Positions 34,986 through 47,042 of a DNA stretch of 64,000 bases are shown here, one piece after another. How positions within the stretch are numbered: position 1 is the first letter of the stretch; every line of letters starts with the position of its first letter. The notes beneath the pieces were generated by a model. It worked only from the letters and a program-made list of their open reading frames with translations, made no database searches and had not been told where the DNA came from. The translations under genes were made by a program, and so were the position numbers. The DNA is from Daucus carota subsp. sativus (lineage: Eukaryota; Streptophyta; Magnoliopsida; Apiales; Apiaceae), in assembly GCF_001625215.2 (NCBI RefSeq), contig NC_030385.2, positions 4,643,135 through 4,707,134 on the forward strand. The letters run 5' to 3'.

Positions 34986-37084
34986 CGATTAGTTTGAATT
35001 TCCAATTTCTACAATCATATTTACAAGAATAGTCTCTATCGTAAAGAAAAAAAGAAAAAAAAAAAAAAGGAGAAGAAGAAGAAAAATGTTCTTAAAAAGG
35101 TAATGACGCTGAGACATGTACGGTAATTTCATGTTACTCGTATTATTAAGTTACCAATTACACAAACAATATAGTAATATATTGGGACGAATTTTGGGTC
35201 TCTTATCATTTTTTTATGAAATAAGAAAATTATAATTATTAATTGTCCAATGTATTAAAAAACTAATTTTCTTATGTTGTGTCGAAAGGTCGTGGCACCC
35301 TTAGCGCCGCGAAGAGAGATGGCCCCTTGTGGATTCAGTGAGCTCAATTTAGACACACTTATGAGATGTGTCACCTCTGAATCCTTGTTTCAAGAGTCAT
35401 GTCATGTTTCTACCAACCGCCATTAAACTGATGCTTACATCAGACTTCATAACAAAAGCTCGGAACAAGTCCAGCAGTTTTCTTAAAAAAGATCTTTAAG
35501 GCTCAAATATAGGAAAATATAATTTAACATACGGCTCCAACAGATATATCCTCAAAATTATAAATCATTTTCAATTTTAGATAAATGTTTCAAAATAAAA
35601 ATTCGTTTTTTTACTCTCCGCTATCTTATACTTACTTTTTATTTGGAGTGAATTTCATTAATACTTTGAAAGAAACTTAACAAACCCTCAACTGATTATG
35701 CGATCAGGTTGAAAAATAAATAAACGAAATAAATAACTAGTTTTATGGATTGTTTAACTAACTGGATAATATTTTGAAAATTAAAAATGAAGATAATAGT
35801 TTTCCGAGCGATCAGCCTGCATCTCCCTTGAAAATTAAAAATTAAGATAATGATTTTTCGAGCAATACAGCCCGCATCTCCCCTAAATTCAGTAGCTTCA
35901 CAATTGACTATCACCGTAATTTTAAAAATAGTGCAAAGGACGAAGTTGCAAAAAACTGAACGAATTTTTATGAGAGGTGAGCACATGATTTTCATTACTT
36001 TTCTAAACACACCCTAACTATCTATCTACTATACACTTGTCGAAAGTGTTGTTGATACGAGATTTTCAGATTTCCCAGTATATCCAAAAAGTCATTTTCT
36101 ACATAACCAACACATAGCATAAAACGAGACATATCGCACAAAGCGAGATACCAAAACACACAAACAATAACTCAAACGAAAGGAAACTAGAAAATCCAAA
36201 TTGAATTTTTGAGTTTTGTGGATCAAAACTTTATATTGGAAAAAAAAACAAATATAAGAGAATTTTTAGTAAATAGAAAATTAAAGACAAGAAAAGAGAT
36301 ATTATGTCGACAGAGAAAAGTTGGCTAGGAATTGACATTAGTAAAAGAGAGCGAGAGAATTGAGATGAAAAGAAAGATGATAGAGATGAAGATAGGTAGA
36401 AAAAGTGGATGTAGACGATTAGAATTAGAAGAAGATGGGCCGGCCAACTCTTATCAGAGAGAAATAATTATACAAATTTCCTAATAGTTTAATACTAACA
36501 TGTTCTACCTGTATTATTTTAAATATTGTTATTATAAGAATGAGGAACAGATAAAAATTATTGTTATAATTGATGTACAAATTAGTGATTATAAATCACT
36601 TTTTTTTAGAGGATTCAATATTTTTATAATATTTATAAAAACAGACTAGAGTATTATTGGACTAGCCTTTGACAATCTATTAGAAATACTACAATTCATT
36701 TTCTCTAATCAGAATACTACTAATTCGTTCATCGGGTTGTCTATTCTGTATCCGACACAAGTTAATTTATCATAAATAGCTCTCTTTTTCTGCAACTACC
36801 CTCTTTTTTCTAATTTTAACGTGAAACAATGTTTCATTAATTAATGTTTTTTGACTGTTGTGTTTTCTTCTTTAACCACATAACTAATGTATTTGATTTT
36901 ACTCTTTTTACATATTATATTCAAAAAAAATATTATTTATTAATCATATACAGGTTAAAATTTTATTATATACTAACTATATATTCACTTTTGATTTATC
37001 ATTAAAAAATTTATATTTATAATAAAATGTTATTTTATTTTAAAAAATGTCAACATAAAACAAATTTTTTATCAAATTTTATAT
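34986..37084. other. Intergenic DNA, mostly unassigned
   Basis: A less AT-rich patch at about 35285-35470 (GGCACCCTTAGCGCCGCG) has coding-like composition but no recognisable product. A tandem duplication lies at 35774-35882. No gene is called. Confidence 0.4.
35774..35882. repeat. Two-unit tandem duplication, about 54 bp
   Basis: The units 35774-35827 and 35828-35882 both run from TTGAAAATTAAAAAT to GCATCTCCC, with several substitutions between them. Confidence 0.85.
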
Positions 37085-37278
37085 GACAATTTTTAATTAA
37101 TTTCGTCCAACAAATAATAACGACCTTCCCCTGCATACCTAATTTCCTAATTAAAATCACCTTCTAACTAATTTTTTTATTAAATATCAAATTGGATGGT
37201 TTTAGTTAGAAAATTAGTATGCATGCTGGGGGTCTCGTTATTATATGTGTGACGAAATTAATTAAAAGTTTTGGTCAA
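37085..37278. repeat. Imperfect hairpin of about 190 nt
   Basis: The left arm TTTTAATTAATTTCGTCCAA pairs with the right arm TGACGAAATTAATTAAAAG, and pairing continues inward through AATAATAACGA and CTGCATAC. It could be a small MITE or a hairpin RNA source. No target duplication was settled. Confidence 0.6.
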
Positions 37279-38129
37279 AGAAGTCCGCGAATTTATGCAG
37301 AGCTTTTGATCTACAAAATGAAAGTTCTTCCTAAGTGCTAACTTTCTTTCACACAGCTATCTACTTCTCGTTTTCAATTCAAAGCACATGAGTTCTTTTC
37401 GATATATGCATGTCACAATTCACCAAGGGACTCCCCGTATTTGAGATTAGCTTTAGGCCTAAAATAATAATATCTTTTTTAGAGTAAAAATAATAATATC
37501 TTACTTTTATTTAAATAAAGTAATATAAAAATTAATCTCAAAATTTAAATTTACAAAATAATCTAGAATGAATTTATGCAAACGACATAGAACAAAATCT
37601 TGCTAAATAATAATTAATAACACAATAGATTAATATTTCAGCTACAAATTTTTGGTTTCAAAATAATAATGACCGTACATATTTAATCTCAATTAATTAC
37701 TAATCTCAATAAATTAATAAAATCCAGTGGTTCTTATTGATTTATAGAGATTTTAATATAAATAAATATTTTAAAATCAAAGACAAACCATGCCATCTAC
37801 TGTATTCATAAAAACACTGTGTTTTTTGCCAGAGTAAAAGCTGCGAAAATAAGATTCTCTTTGAAAGTATGACTCACAGGTAAACTGCAGTCCAGCATTG
37901 AATTTCTTTGAAGTAATACAGTAAGTTTCAGCTAGAAATGGAATATGTCATTAAGTTTCGAGGATGACATTTTGGCGATGATGTTAACTTAAAACGTCAA
38001 CTGCAGCTTCATTATTCAATGAAAACCAAAATTTTCCGCGTTATAATTTTTGTGCAATGAATTTACCAGCAAGTTCCTGAGCTTTTCCTCTTGCAACATG
38101 AGCACGTTATTCTCGAGTGTTTTATATTA
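37279..38129. other. AT-rich spacer, no gene recognised
   Basis: Nothing in this stretch can be assigned to a family. Confidence 0.4.
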
Positions 38130-38131
38130 TA

Positions 38132-38396
38132 CTCACTCCGTCCCTCCCATTTTTTATCGAATGGGTTGGGCTTAAGAAATATAAATAAAGTAGTGGAAAA
38201 AAAAGCCGGTGAAATGGTGCGACCTATTGATTTTTAATGTATAAAAAAAAGATAACGAAGTAAAAGTAGTGTGAAAAAAGAAAAAAAATGAAAAAGTGAT
38301 GGGACTCATCGACTATTTTTAATAATTTTTAAAATATAAAAAATCGGATGAGACACCAAAAGTGAAAGTACAAAGAAATAGTTAGGGACAGAGGAG
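38132..38396. mobile_element. Stowaway-like MITE upstream of the CML gene
   Basis: The ends are CTCACTCCGTCCCTCCCATT and the complement of CTCCTCTGTCCCTAAC, with TA at 38130-38131 and 38397-38398. The interior closely matches the element at 46703-46965 (for example ATTGATTTTTAATGTATAAA). It ends 144 bp before the CML start codon. Confidence 0.85.
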
Positions 38397-38540
38397 TACA
38401 ACGTAATGCGTATGGAAAATTCTGCAATTTCTTGACGAAGACTTGCATATTATTCTATGCTTATTCAACGCTTTACATATACCCATGCATGCTAACAGAG
38501 TTCTGCATAAAAATTCACTAACTTAGAAGGGCTAAATCTG

Positions 38541-39038
38541 ATGGAACTAAGATCAGTAAGCTTCATCTACATATGCATGTTCTTAAACTGGTTGTCAGAA
38601 TTACATGACTTCTACTCTTTGAAACTCCATGCAACACTAGACTTCATTTACAAAAACTCCGCGGCCGAAAAAAGAAGCCTCCCAGAAGAAGATAGTGATT
38701 CTGGCCATGAACCTGTGTTGCTTCCCGGTGATGTGGAGTTCGTATTCGAAAAACTAGGCTTTATTTGCAGCTCTGGCGAAAAGTTTGATGAAATGGAGAA
38801 TTTGTTTGATGAAAATGAACCGAGTATTGATGAAGTGAAACAGGCGTTTTGTGTTTTTGATGAGAATTGTGATGGTTATATTGATGAATATGAGCTTAAG
38901 AAAGTTCTTGAGAGATTGGGCTTTCAAGGATTGTGCACAACAGAATGCCAGAGGATGATTGCGGCTTATGATTTTAATGGAGATCACAAAATTGATTTTG
39001 CTGACTTCTTTAGAATTGTACAAGACAGTTTTTGTTGA
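38541..39038 (+). CDS. Calmodulin-like protein with hydrophobic N-terminus
   Basis: A single exon of 165 residues. The N-terminal stretch SVSFIYICMFLNWL (about 5-18) is hydrophobic and could act as a signal anchor. An acidic linker follows. Two canonical EF hands lie at 107-118 (DENCDGYIDEYE) and 144-155 (DFNGDHKIDFAD). The second has Asp instead of Glu at loop position 12, which usually lowers calcium affinity or favours magnesium. Only two of four possible hands are recognisable. The arrangement resembles the CML45/46 group, but assignment to one member is inference. It senses calcium and should bind target proteins on Ca2+ rise. Confidence 0.85.
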   Translation: MELRSVSFIYICMFLNWLSELHDFYSLKLHATLDFIYKNSAAEKRSLPEEDSDSGHEPVLLPGDVEFVFEKLGFICSSGEKFDEMENLFDENEPSIDEVKQAFCVFDENCDGYIDEYELKKVLERLGFQGLCTTECQRMIAAYDFNGDHKIDFADFFRIVQDSFC

Positions 39039-39449
39039 TTTTTGTTTTTGCAAATTTGTTGATTGTGTGATCTTGGCATAATGTAAATATCAAAATTTGA
39101 GTTAAGTTTCTTGATCGCCATGATTTTATTCCATAAGGTATTGTAATTGGACATGAAATTTGACTCATGTTCGTCATTTATAAAAAAAAAAAATAGCGAA
39201 AAAAACACGCTTTGCGCGAAATAGAGAATTATAAATTACAAGATATTTTAAAAAATCTATAACATAGATTTGATTGGAATTGATATGGTTTACCCATGAA
39301 TAAATATGAATGAATTTAACATTCATTAAGAATATATAGATATAGATATAGAATATAGATATATAGATATAAATATATAGATTTAGATGATTATTAATAC
39401 TGATTATGATATTTTTTTTAATAAAAAAAATAAATAAAGACTAGATTAA
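39039..39449. other. 3' flank of the CML gene and ATAGAT-rich simple sequence
   Basis: An A-rich stretch lies at 39181-39193 and a degenerate ATATAGAT repeat at about 39335-39385. No gene was recognised. Confidence 0.45.
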
Positions 39450-39554
39450 TCAGCGATATGATCTGTTTTATATTTGTTCGACTTGATTGTTCTTGTAGAT
39501 GCCGTATGGTTTTCCATTATTAAATTAATTATTTTTTTTTCAAAAAAAAAAAAA
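39450..39554 (+). mobile_element. Poly(A) retroposon tail, family R1 copy (iii)
   Basis: It contains TGTAGATGCCGTATGG at 39494-39509, then TTTTCCATTATTAAATTAAT and a run of A at 39542-39553, the same 3' end as copies (i) and (ii). The 5' edge is uncertain. Confidence 0.6.
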
Positions 39555-40034
39555 CTGTCCAGATTAAAATTCCATTCTTGCTCATCGTTCATAAGAAATG
39601 TCAATTATTTCGATCAATTTTAAAAGAAAATATTATAACCATTTAACAATTTTCTAGTTAAAAAAATAGAGATGAGATAAATGGGTGGAAAATAATAAAA
39701 TAGCTGATTGAGTATGTGGGAAAGACGAAAATAACCCTAGCAATGGAACTCACGTTCCATTGTTGGTTCATCGGAAATACCGAAGGTTTGTCTGGTTAAT
39801 AAATATGTAGTCTCCCTCCCTCCGTTGATCTCTCCAATCTCCCCCTGCATCTCTCTGCAAATTTTACATGAATCATATAACAACTTTTGTTTTGTTTTTC
39901 TTATTTTTCGTGAGTGTATAATGTATTCGAAAAAGTGCATGTTTTTTGTATTTAAATTCGTAAACTCACCACCCGGTTCTCCCGTTCCTTTCTGACGACC
40001 GAATTCTTAGCTCAAACCCCGCTACACTTTTCTC

Positions 40035-40519
40035 GTAAGTTGTCTTCACCTTCCTCCTCCTCTCTTTTCTTCTTATTTTTCTTGCTTTTTTTATATTTCT
40101 TATAAGCCTCTTCTTGTTCATGGATACCCTTGTTGTTCCTTTCAAGTTTCATGCTCTCCACAGTGTTGTAGCTCATGATTTGTAGCTCTTTTTCCCGTTC
40201 TCTCATCTGGGTATTTTCTTTGTTTCAATATTTGTGACCCCTTATAATTATGTCACATGTTATGAATAAAGGCCTTGAATTTCTCATGAAGCCTTTGAAT
40301 TATGACATATTGAATGTGAATTTTGATGCTTGATTGTTTATGTGGAGGAATTGGTGTATGTGTATTTTTTATTTTTTTTTTGACGAATATGGCTTATAAG
40401 TTATAGCCTTAGAAATGAGTATTTGTTCTAAGAAATTTTCGGGTGAGCCAGGGTCGAACTCAGGACCTGGGACGACAGAGGATAAGCTCTTGAACAATTG
40501 TGTGTTAATGTTTTTGCAG
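40035..40519 (+). other. Leader intron of the MADS-box gene (inferred)
   Basis: TTTCTC|GTAAGTTG is a good donor, and TTTTTGCAG|G lies directly before the ATG at 40521. A SINE remnant occupies its right part. The presence of a leader intron is inferred from the sites only. Confidence 0.55.
40365..40497 (-). mobile_element. tRNA-related SINE remnant in the MADS leader intron
   Basis: On the minus strand it has a B-box-like GAGTTCGACCCTGG and ends in a poly(A) stretch (a T run on the plus strand, 40365-40381). The A box and target duplication are not convincing. Confidence 0.6.
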
Positions 40520-40520
40520 G

Positions 40521-43500
40521 ATGGGGAGGGTCAAGCTCAAGATAAAAAGATTAGAGAATACCAGTAACCGCCAGGTTACTTATTCCAAGCGCAGAGGTGG
40601 AATCTTGAAGAAGGCTAAGGAGTTGTCGATATTATGTGACATTGAAATCGTCCTTCTGATGTTTTCTCCAACGGGAAAACCCACAATGTTCACCGGAGCT
40701 CGCAGGTTCTTTTCTCATCTTCAATTGAATCATGTTATTACTAATATTGCATGCATGTTTATTACCTTGTGGCAAAGTACACATAGAATTTTCGGGAAAA
40801 TGCAGAGGATGTGATTGCATTTCTCAGCATTTGACAAGGGTCCTTACTGTGTAATATTGAGGGTTTCATGATTTGCATTGATTTTTGTTACTTTGCAGCA
40901 ATATCGAGGATGTGATTGCAAGATTTGCTCAGTTAACTCCTCAAGAAAGGGGGAAAAGGTGCATATATATTCCCTTAAGAACTTCAATTTTTCTTCTTAT
41001 TCTCTTGCAATTTTTTCCTAATAATTTATTACTGAATGGACAGGAAATTGGAGAGCCTTGAGGTATTTAAGACTCACTCATTTCTTTTAAGTTCATTATT
41101 TTCGTTTCAATCTGTAAAAGACTAATTTGTGTTTTGTGCTGTTTTGAGGATTCAGGTTTTAAGAAAAACTTTTAAGAAGCTTGATCACGATGTAAATATT
41201 GATGAGTTTTTGTGTTCAAGGTATATGCCTCGTGTGGAAATTTTTTTTCTCGTTTACAGATTATTATGCATATTATGTGTTCTGTCATTTGTCTAACACA
41301 CTTTATCCCCCTCTCCCAATTTCTCTTTTTGCAGTCATCAGTCGATTGAGGTAGACAGCATAACACATCACTAAGCTCTCCTAAACTTGATACATAGTGT
41401 TACAGTTTTCATTAAAAGTTGTCGTATTAATTATTGCAACGAATGATATGTTCTGCTGTCTTGTTTTGGTTATAGGAAATGAGCAACCATGTAGGTATGT
41501 TGCGAGCTCAAGTGGCAGATGTGCATAAAAGATTAAGGTTAAATACTGAAGTAGCAGTTTAGTTTTATTTTCTTTTTGTTTGGTTCCAGAACTGATAGAG
41601 TAGCACATAACAATATTAAAGTACATACTTATACTTTGTTATGATTCTGATTATATAGACCGGTAACTAGAAAGGGATATGACAGAACTGCATTCCTACT
41701 TAATATTCTCACAATTGGAAACTGTATGCCAGGAGCAAATGACTTGAGTTTGTATCTAGAACTCATCATTCATAAGAAAAATATGAAAAAAATCTCTTTG
41801 GTTTTGCTTGAATAAGCTGATAGAGGGATTAGAGTGTCTATACTTTCAGATGGTTATTCCATGCTAAAAAATGTTAAACCTGTTAGGTGCATTATTAGAA
41901 CTACATCCTGGATAACTTGTCTGATGAAACATATGTAGAAAGACTATATTTTTTTTCTCTCAAGAAAATTAAAATGAACAAAAAATGAAGACAATATTTG
42001 TGAGGCATACTAGAAGGAAATTAGGTATTCAGAGGCGGGATTTCTTGTACGGAAACTGGCATTAAGATCATATTTTGTGTCTGCATCATCTTTATGACCT
42101 TCCCTCTCCCATTCTAATTTTGATAATCAAGTAATTTCATTATTGTCCTGAAAGATTGTTCTCTACTTTCTACAGCTCCCATTGCTCCTCGCGATCCAAC
42201 TATCTTTGATTCTCTATCTCATACATGTGTACGACCTTATATGCATAACTCTCTCGAAACTCCTTAATCCTTATATTCTACTACAAAACCTTCTCATTTT
42301 TCAAATAGATTGTCAGGATTTGTTGGTTAATATGTAATGAAAATACTTATGGAGAAAAGAGATATACCCTGTTTGGTTTCACTTGTCCTTTATTGTTTTG
42401 TTAATTACTTCACTTGTCTTTCCTCTTATAAGAGGTGAGAAGCACCTGGGTAATAGGGAGTGTCTATTAAGGTACTTGTTACCTCTTATATAACACGTGC
42501 GAATTTTTATCCCAAAAATTATGTAATAATGTTTGATATTGTGACAAGAGGGAGTGCTTATTGGTGAACCCATCAGTCTGATTTTCCGATGAATTCTAAT
42601 AAGTATAATTAATATTCTTAGTTTTGCTTTTATATTCAAAATTGATTTTATGTTATTGCTATGTGTTTCAGCTACTGGAGTGATCCAGATAAGATTGACA
42701 ATATTGAACATCTTAGGCATATGGAAGAATCACTAAGTGAATCCCTTAGCCAGATTCGTATCCACAAGGTATGATATATTTAGTAGAAACACTCAAGCAG
42801 AAGGGGCTACTAAACTATGGTACCAAACCATTTTGGTTTCTAATGCTGAAGGCAAACCTTAAGTCCAGAATTTATGTCTGTATGCTGCAGTGATATAGAC
42901 AGTAGAAAGTTATGTATGTTTAGACTCTGGATAATTTTTGCACCTGCTCCTATAACATCCTTTTGGTGGACTGGGTGGTTTTTACCTATTGGAATAATAT
43001 TTTTTTCGTGTACTATAAACACTCATATTGTTTTTACACTTGGCAGGAAAATTTTAGGTCTCACCAGCTCTTGCAGCTAGATTGCACTAACCAGGTAAAA
43101 ATGGGTTTTGAATTCCAATTAATTTAGAACACTCTCATACTGACAATGTGCATGAATAATCTTGCTTTTATATTCTTATGTTGCAGTACCAAAATGGGAT
43201 GCATTCTTCTCTGATGATTGGTGCTATGCAAGAGTCCCAACCCTTGTCATGGCTTCCCTCTAACGAAAATCACCAAGTAATACTACCTGCCGAGCCAAGT
43301 TATATGCAAGGAAGGTGAGGGGAATCCTCTTCTACACCTTAAAAAATTAATTACATTCTCCTGCAATAGATAATTAATAATTCTGTAGATCTGTGTTGTT
43401 AACACCTAGCCATGGTTCCCTTTAATCAAATTTCAAGGAACATGATTTGTTCAGGCAAACATTCATGCGGACATTATATAACTTTTACTGAACTGCCGCA

Positions 43501-43983
43501 GTGATAATGTATTCCCTTGATATTATGGTAATAGATTGAACAACTTCTTTCTCCAGGGATCCAGTGTGTTCCAGAGACATATCACTTCCCAGTTATTCTG
43601 GTTTGTTTGAGACTGGCAAAGAAACAGATATCGATAATACGGGACAGATAGATAATACAAGACAGGAAAGTTCTCTTAATGAACCAAGTAGCACAGATTG
43701 CTTAAAGCTACAACTCAGTGAACATTATCCGTTCCATGCATATAGCAATCTAAATTTGGCAAATGCGGGGAAACTAGATGCTGGCACAGAAGCAAACCTT
43801 CAAGCAAACCCTGTCAGTTATCACATCAATAACAGTTATGAACTTCCTAGGCCTATCTACAACCATATGCATCAAAATTGGATCCCTGAATCTGGTTCTC
43901 ACATTGTTCCCATGTTTATTGAGAGCTCGTACTCAAAGGTCAGCATTCCTTCAACATCTTATGGTACTTTTTCAGCATTATAG
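40521..43983 (+). CDS. AGL65-like: MIKC*-type MADS-box transcription factor (AGL30/65/94 clade)
   Basis: Ten coding exons with closing phases give 368 residues: 40521-40705, 40899-40958, 41044-41062, 41156-41220, 41335-41350, 41476-41537, 42672-42768, 43047-43094, 43187-43314 and 43557-43983. The MADS domain (1-60) begins [20 protein letters not shown] and includes [14 protein letters not shown]. The I and K-like region is encoded by many tiny exons (16 and 19 nt among them), as in MIKC* genes. The motifs [32 protein letters not shown] and [16 protein letters not shown] match the AGL30/65/94 group. Members dimerise with the AGL66/104 group to control late pollen genes, so a male-gametophyte role is likely by family. 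The C-terminal region is poorly conserved. Confidence 0.92.
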
Positions 43984-45230
43984 AATCATAAATCCGACAT
44001 AATTATTCTGTGTGTATATAGTTTATACTGCTGTATGAACAAATTGATATCATTTAGAAATGTAAAATGCTCAATATAGTGCACAGAAAGTTATAATGTT
44101 TTAAGTGAGAATTGGTTAGGGGCTTCGTGCATAGAAAGGGTACTCGGACTTTTGGAATGGACCTGTTTTGCGGATTTGGTCATAGATTTTTAAGGTCACT
44201 TGAATTTGTAACCTAGCTAGGATATACTCCCCCTGTTGATATCTTGTATGACTGCAGAAACAGCTAGCTGTCTAATCTCTCCGTGAACTTATTATTTCTT
44301 GTAGCAGCCAGATTAGCTACTGAATGCATGCAGGATAACTCATCTGCATCATGGACACAACTTGAATTGGAGTTTGCAGTGCTTGATATGATTGTCCCAG
44401 AAGGTTACAACATACTTTACGATACCAGAAGTTGGTGTAATACCTACATAGTTAACACATTCGGGCTAATATATGGAATCAGTGGTCGAAGCTCTGAGAT
44501 CAGCTGGTTTTCACTTAGTTTTTCACTTGTATCTGGCAATGTGCAATATTTCAATTACTGCAGATGTATAGTATGAGAATATATATGGAAGAAAATGAAT
44601 GAAAAGTGAGTCATGTATAATATTTTATTTTTAATGCATACCTTATAGGTTATATGTTATAACAATTGTTCCTAGTATTCCCAAGCCCCTGTAGTTTCTA
44701 GTATTCACATTTGTCCCATCAACAAGAGGAACCAATGTGGCTCCATAATTATAATTATGGACTCCAGATTGATTTTCATGTTCATTTCTTAGTGAAAATT
44801 GATTAAATGTTATCATAATTCTCATTTATGCACATGAATAAATTTTTGAGAATAATCTTCAAAACCACCTAGAGTCCCTAATAGTGCTCTTCGCTGGAAA
44901 TCAGATTACAATATCTAAACTTAATTAGAGAATAAAGGAGATTATTTAAAGGATTAATTTATAATACTCATAATTTGCTGGAATCAGATTACAATAATAA
45001 TAATATCCTGAATCCAATAAATTCAAAGACAACAATGCAATGCTTGTGGACAGTCTAATGATTTAAATATCTACACATTCAAAGACATAAATAAGTGACC
45101 CTAACACAATAAAAATCGTAGAATTGGTCTTGAATTTATAGATCAATCTTGTAAAAAAGTAAGATTTGATCCTATATAATTAATGCATTATCTTCCCCTT
45201 CTTTTTAGTCCTGTTTCTGCCCCTGTGAAG
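43984..45230. other. Convergent intergenic region between the MADS and ACHT genes
   Basis: Both genes end toward this stretch. Short ORFs here have no recognisable features. Most of it is AT-rich 3' flank. Confidence 0.45.
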
Positions 45231-45474
45231 TCAAGCAAAGGCAGATAGAACCAAATCTTCCATTCTAAGCTCCTCACTTGTAGAGGGCAACATAGGTGAA
45301 TCAAAAGAAATTTCTCCCAGTGAGGCTAATCTCATTAGCTCACTTTCATCCAAACCTTTAGCTGGGCCAGCACAAGATAGATCAGTACCATATTTTGCCA
45401 GTGCATCCTTGAATTTCTTGATCTGCATCCAACATATCAAAAGATTATTATAATTCATGAGAGAGGGGGAGGGA

Positions 45475-45515
<41 letters not shown>

Positions 45516-46276
45516 TTTATGGGATGAATCCTTACAGTGGCATTGGTGCAGCTGAAGCTACAAAGTTTGCCAATGTCGCCCCTGTAGAATCTAAAGAAGG
45601 GCAGGACATGAATATGAAGGGCTTGACACATTTTCTTGTGCTCTTCATAATTGACTTTGAGAAAGATGGCATCAGAGTTTAATTCAGCTAGCTGACAGAT
45701 CTAATAACATAAACAAAGTGAGGAATCATCAGCACCCATTGTGTCAACCCAAAACAAGAAAAAGAAAGAAAAAACAGAGACATGGATGTATATTACCTTG
45801 GGGTGCAAAGCTTTGCAACCTCCACAACCAGGGGAATAGAAGTCAACAATGACCAATCTATCCCCTGCATTTGACAATGTCTCAACAAGCTGTTGGCCTG
45901 AATGGATCTCTATCATGTTTGGTTTCAGTGTCTTCTCCCACCATCTCATGCTTCGGCTTACACAAATGGATGCCTGTGCCTGAAATCATACAACATTCAT
46001 TCATATCACAACATGCAAACAGAGAGAGAGGGAGAGGGAGAGGGAGAGGGAGGGAGAGAGGGAGAGAGAGAGGTGATTACATACACGAACTGAAAAGTTC
46101 CTAGGCGCTTTAACATTGTCATTGCTGAAACTTGTGTGATCTGTCGAAAAACCTATACATTTTCCCATGAATTTGGAATCTCTAAGATTGGTAGGGCAAG
46201 GAGTAAAAGGCCAAGTCTTGAAATTGTTCTCATTGGAGCAACAAGTCAAAACATTCATCTTCAAAGAACAAGCCAT
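45231..46276 (-). CDS. ACHT: Atypical Cys/His-rich thioredoxin, chloroplastic (ACHT type)
   Basis: Four exons, all phase 0: 46276-46085, 45979-45797, 45700-45536 and 45422-45231, for 243 residues. The N-terminal 60 residues look like a transit peptide. The thioredoxin fold spans about 85-205. The active site is CGGC at 116-119 within FYSPGCGGCKALHPK, where classical thioredoxins have WCGPC. LPFFRFYRG then CSFSCTNATIKKF are the other family landmarks. ACHT proteins carry oxidising signals, for example from 2-Cys peroxiredoxin, to thylakoid or starch targets. Introns 1 and 3 contain long purine (GA) tracts on the plus strand. It is closest to the ACHT1/2 subgroup (thioredoxin-like 1) by motif. 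Confidence 0.92.
45459..45513. repeat. (GA)n microsatellite in ACHT intron 3
   Basis: A purine tract of GAGGGGGAGGGAGAGG type passes into about 30 bp of pure GA. In the transcript it is a polypyrimidine run. Confidence 0.95.
46020..46072. repeat. GA/GGGA purine tract in ACHT intron 1
   Basis: Repeated GAGAGGGAGAGG units. In the transcript this is a pyrimidine run lying between the donor and acceptor of intron 1. Confidence 0.95.
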
Positions 46277-46702
46277 TTATAATTTTTTGCACAAATATCA
46301 AACAACCAAAAAAATGAAATTATATATTTAAAGAAATGAAGAGCCTAAAACACTGAATGATCAACAACTCCTTTTACATGGAAGATGGGTGTAAAAATGG
46401 AGATTTCATAGAGGAAGGAGAAGAGAATGAGATGTGGGAATTTATAGTGTTTGTAGGAGAGTAAAACTGAAGAAGATAGCATGGATGTGGATATGTTCAA
46501 ATAGTAAGATTTATCCACATGAAGAGAATAAAAAAAGGAGATTAGTAGGGGTTTGGATAATTTAGTCAAAGTAGTGTGATTGATTAACGAGGAGATGAGT
46601 GGTGGCTGATGTGTACTTGACATGATTTTCGATTTCTTTTAAGTATTTCTCACTCCCACTGGTCTTTCTTTAGGAATCATGCTCATTTATTTAAAAATAA
46701 TA

Positions 46703-46965
46703 CTCTCTCTGTCCCTCCCATTTCTTATGGTTGGACACGGAGGTTAAGAAATATGTATAAAATAGTGAAAAAGAGAAAGAAAAATGGGTGAAATGGTAGG
46801 ACCCATTGATTTTTAATGTATAAAAAGAAAATAGTGGAGTAAAAGTAGTGTGAAAAGTGAAGAAGTAATGGGACTCATTGACTATTTTAAGTAAATTTTG
46901 AAATGTAAAGAATTGAATGGGACATCCAAAAAAAAAGTGTAAAAAAATGGGAGGAACGGAGAGAG
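46703..46965. mobile_element. Stowaway-like MITE upstream of ACHT
   Basis: The ends are CTCTCTCTGTCCCTCCCATT and the complement of CTCTCTCCGTTCCTCCCATT, with TA at 46701-46702 and 46966-46967. It is a sibling of the element at 38132-38396. Confidence 0.85.
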
Positions 46966-47042
46966 TAGTACACAAAAATAAATCTCGTGCGATCAGGATT
47001 ATGTCAATAGGAGGTGTTTGGACAGGTTTGGCCGTTTGGGTA

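Noticed and set aside
35285-35470. GC-richer patch as a possible coding exon or rDNA piece
   Set aside because: No frame gives a recognisable protein, and the sequence does not match rRNA as far as I can tell.
44283-44576. 97-codon ORF downstream of the MADS gene
   Set aside because: It lacks an ATG start and any recognisable domain, and probably lies in the 3' flank of the MADS gene.
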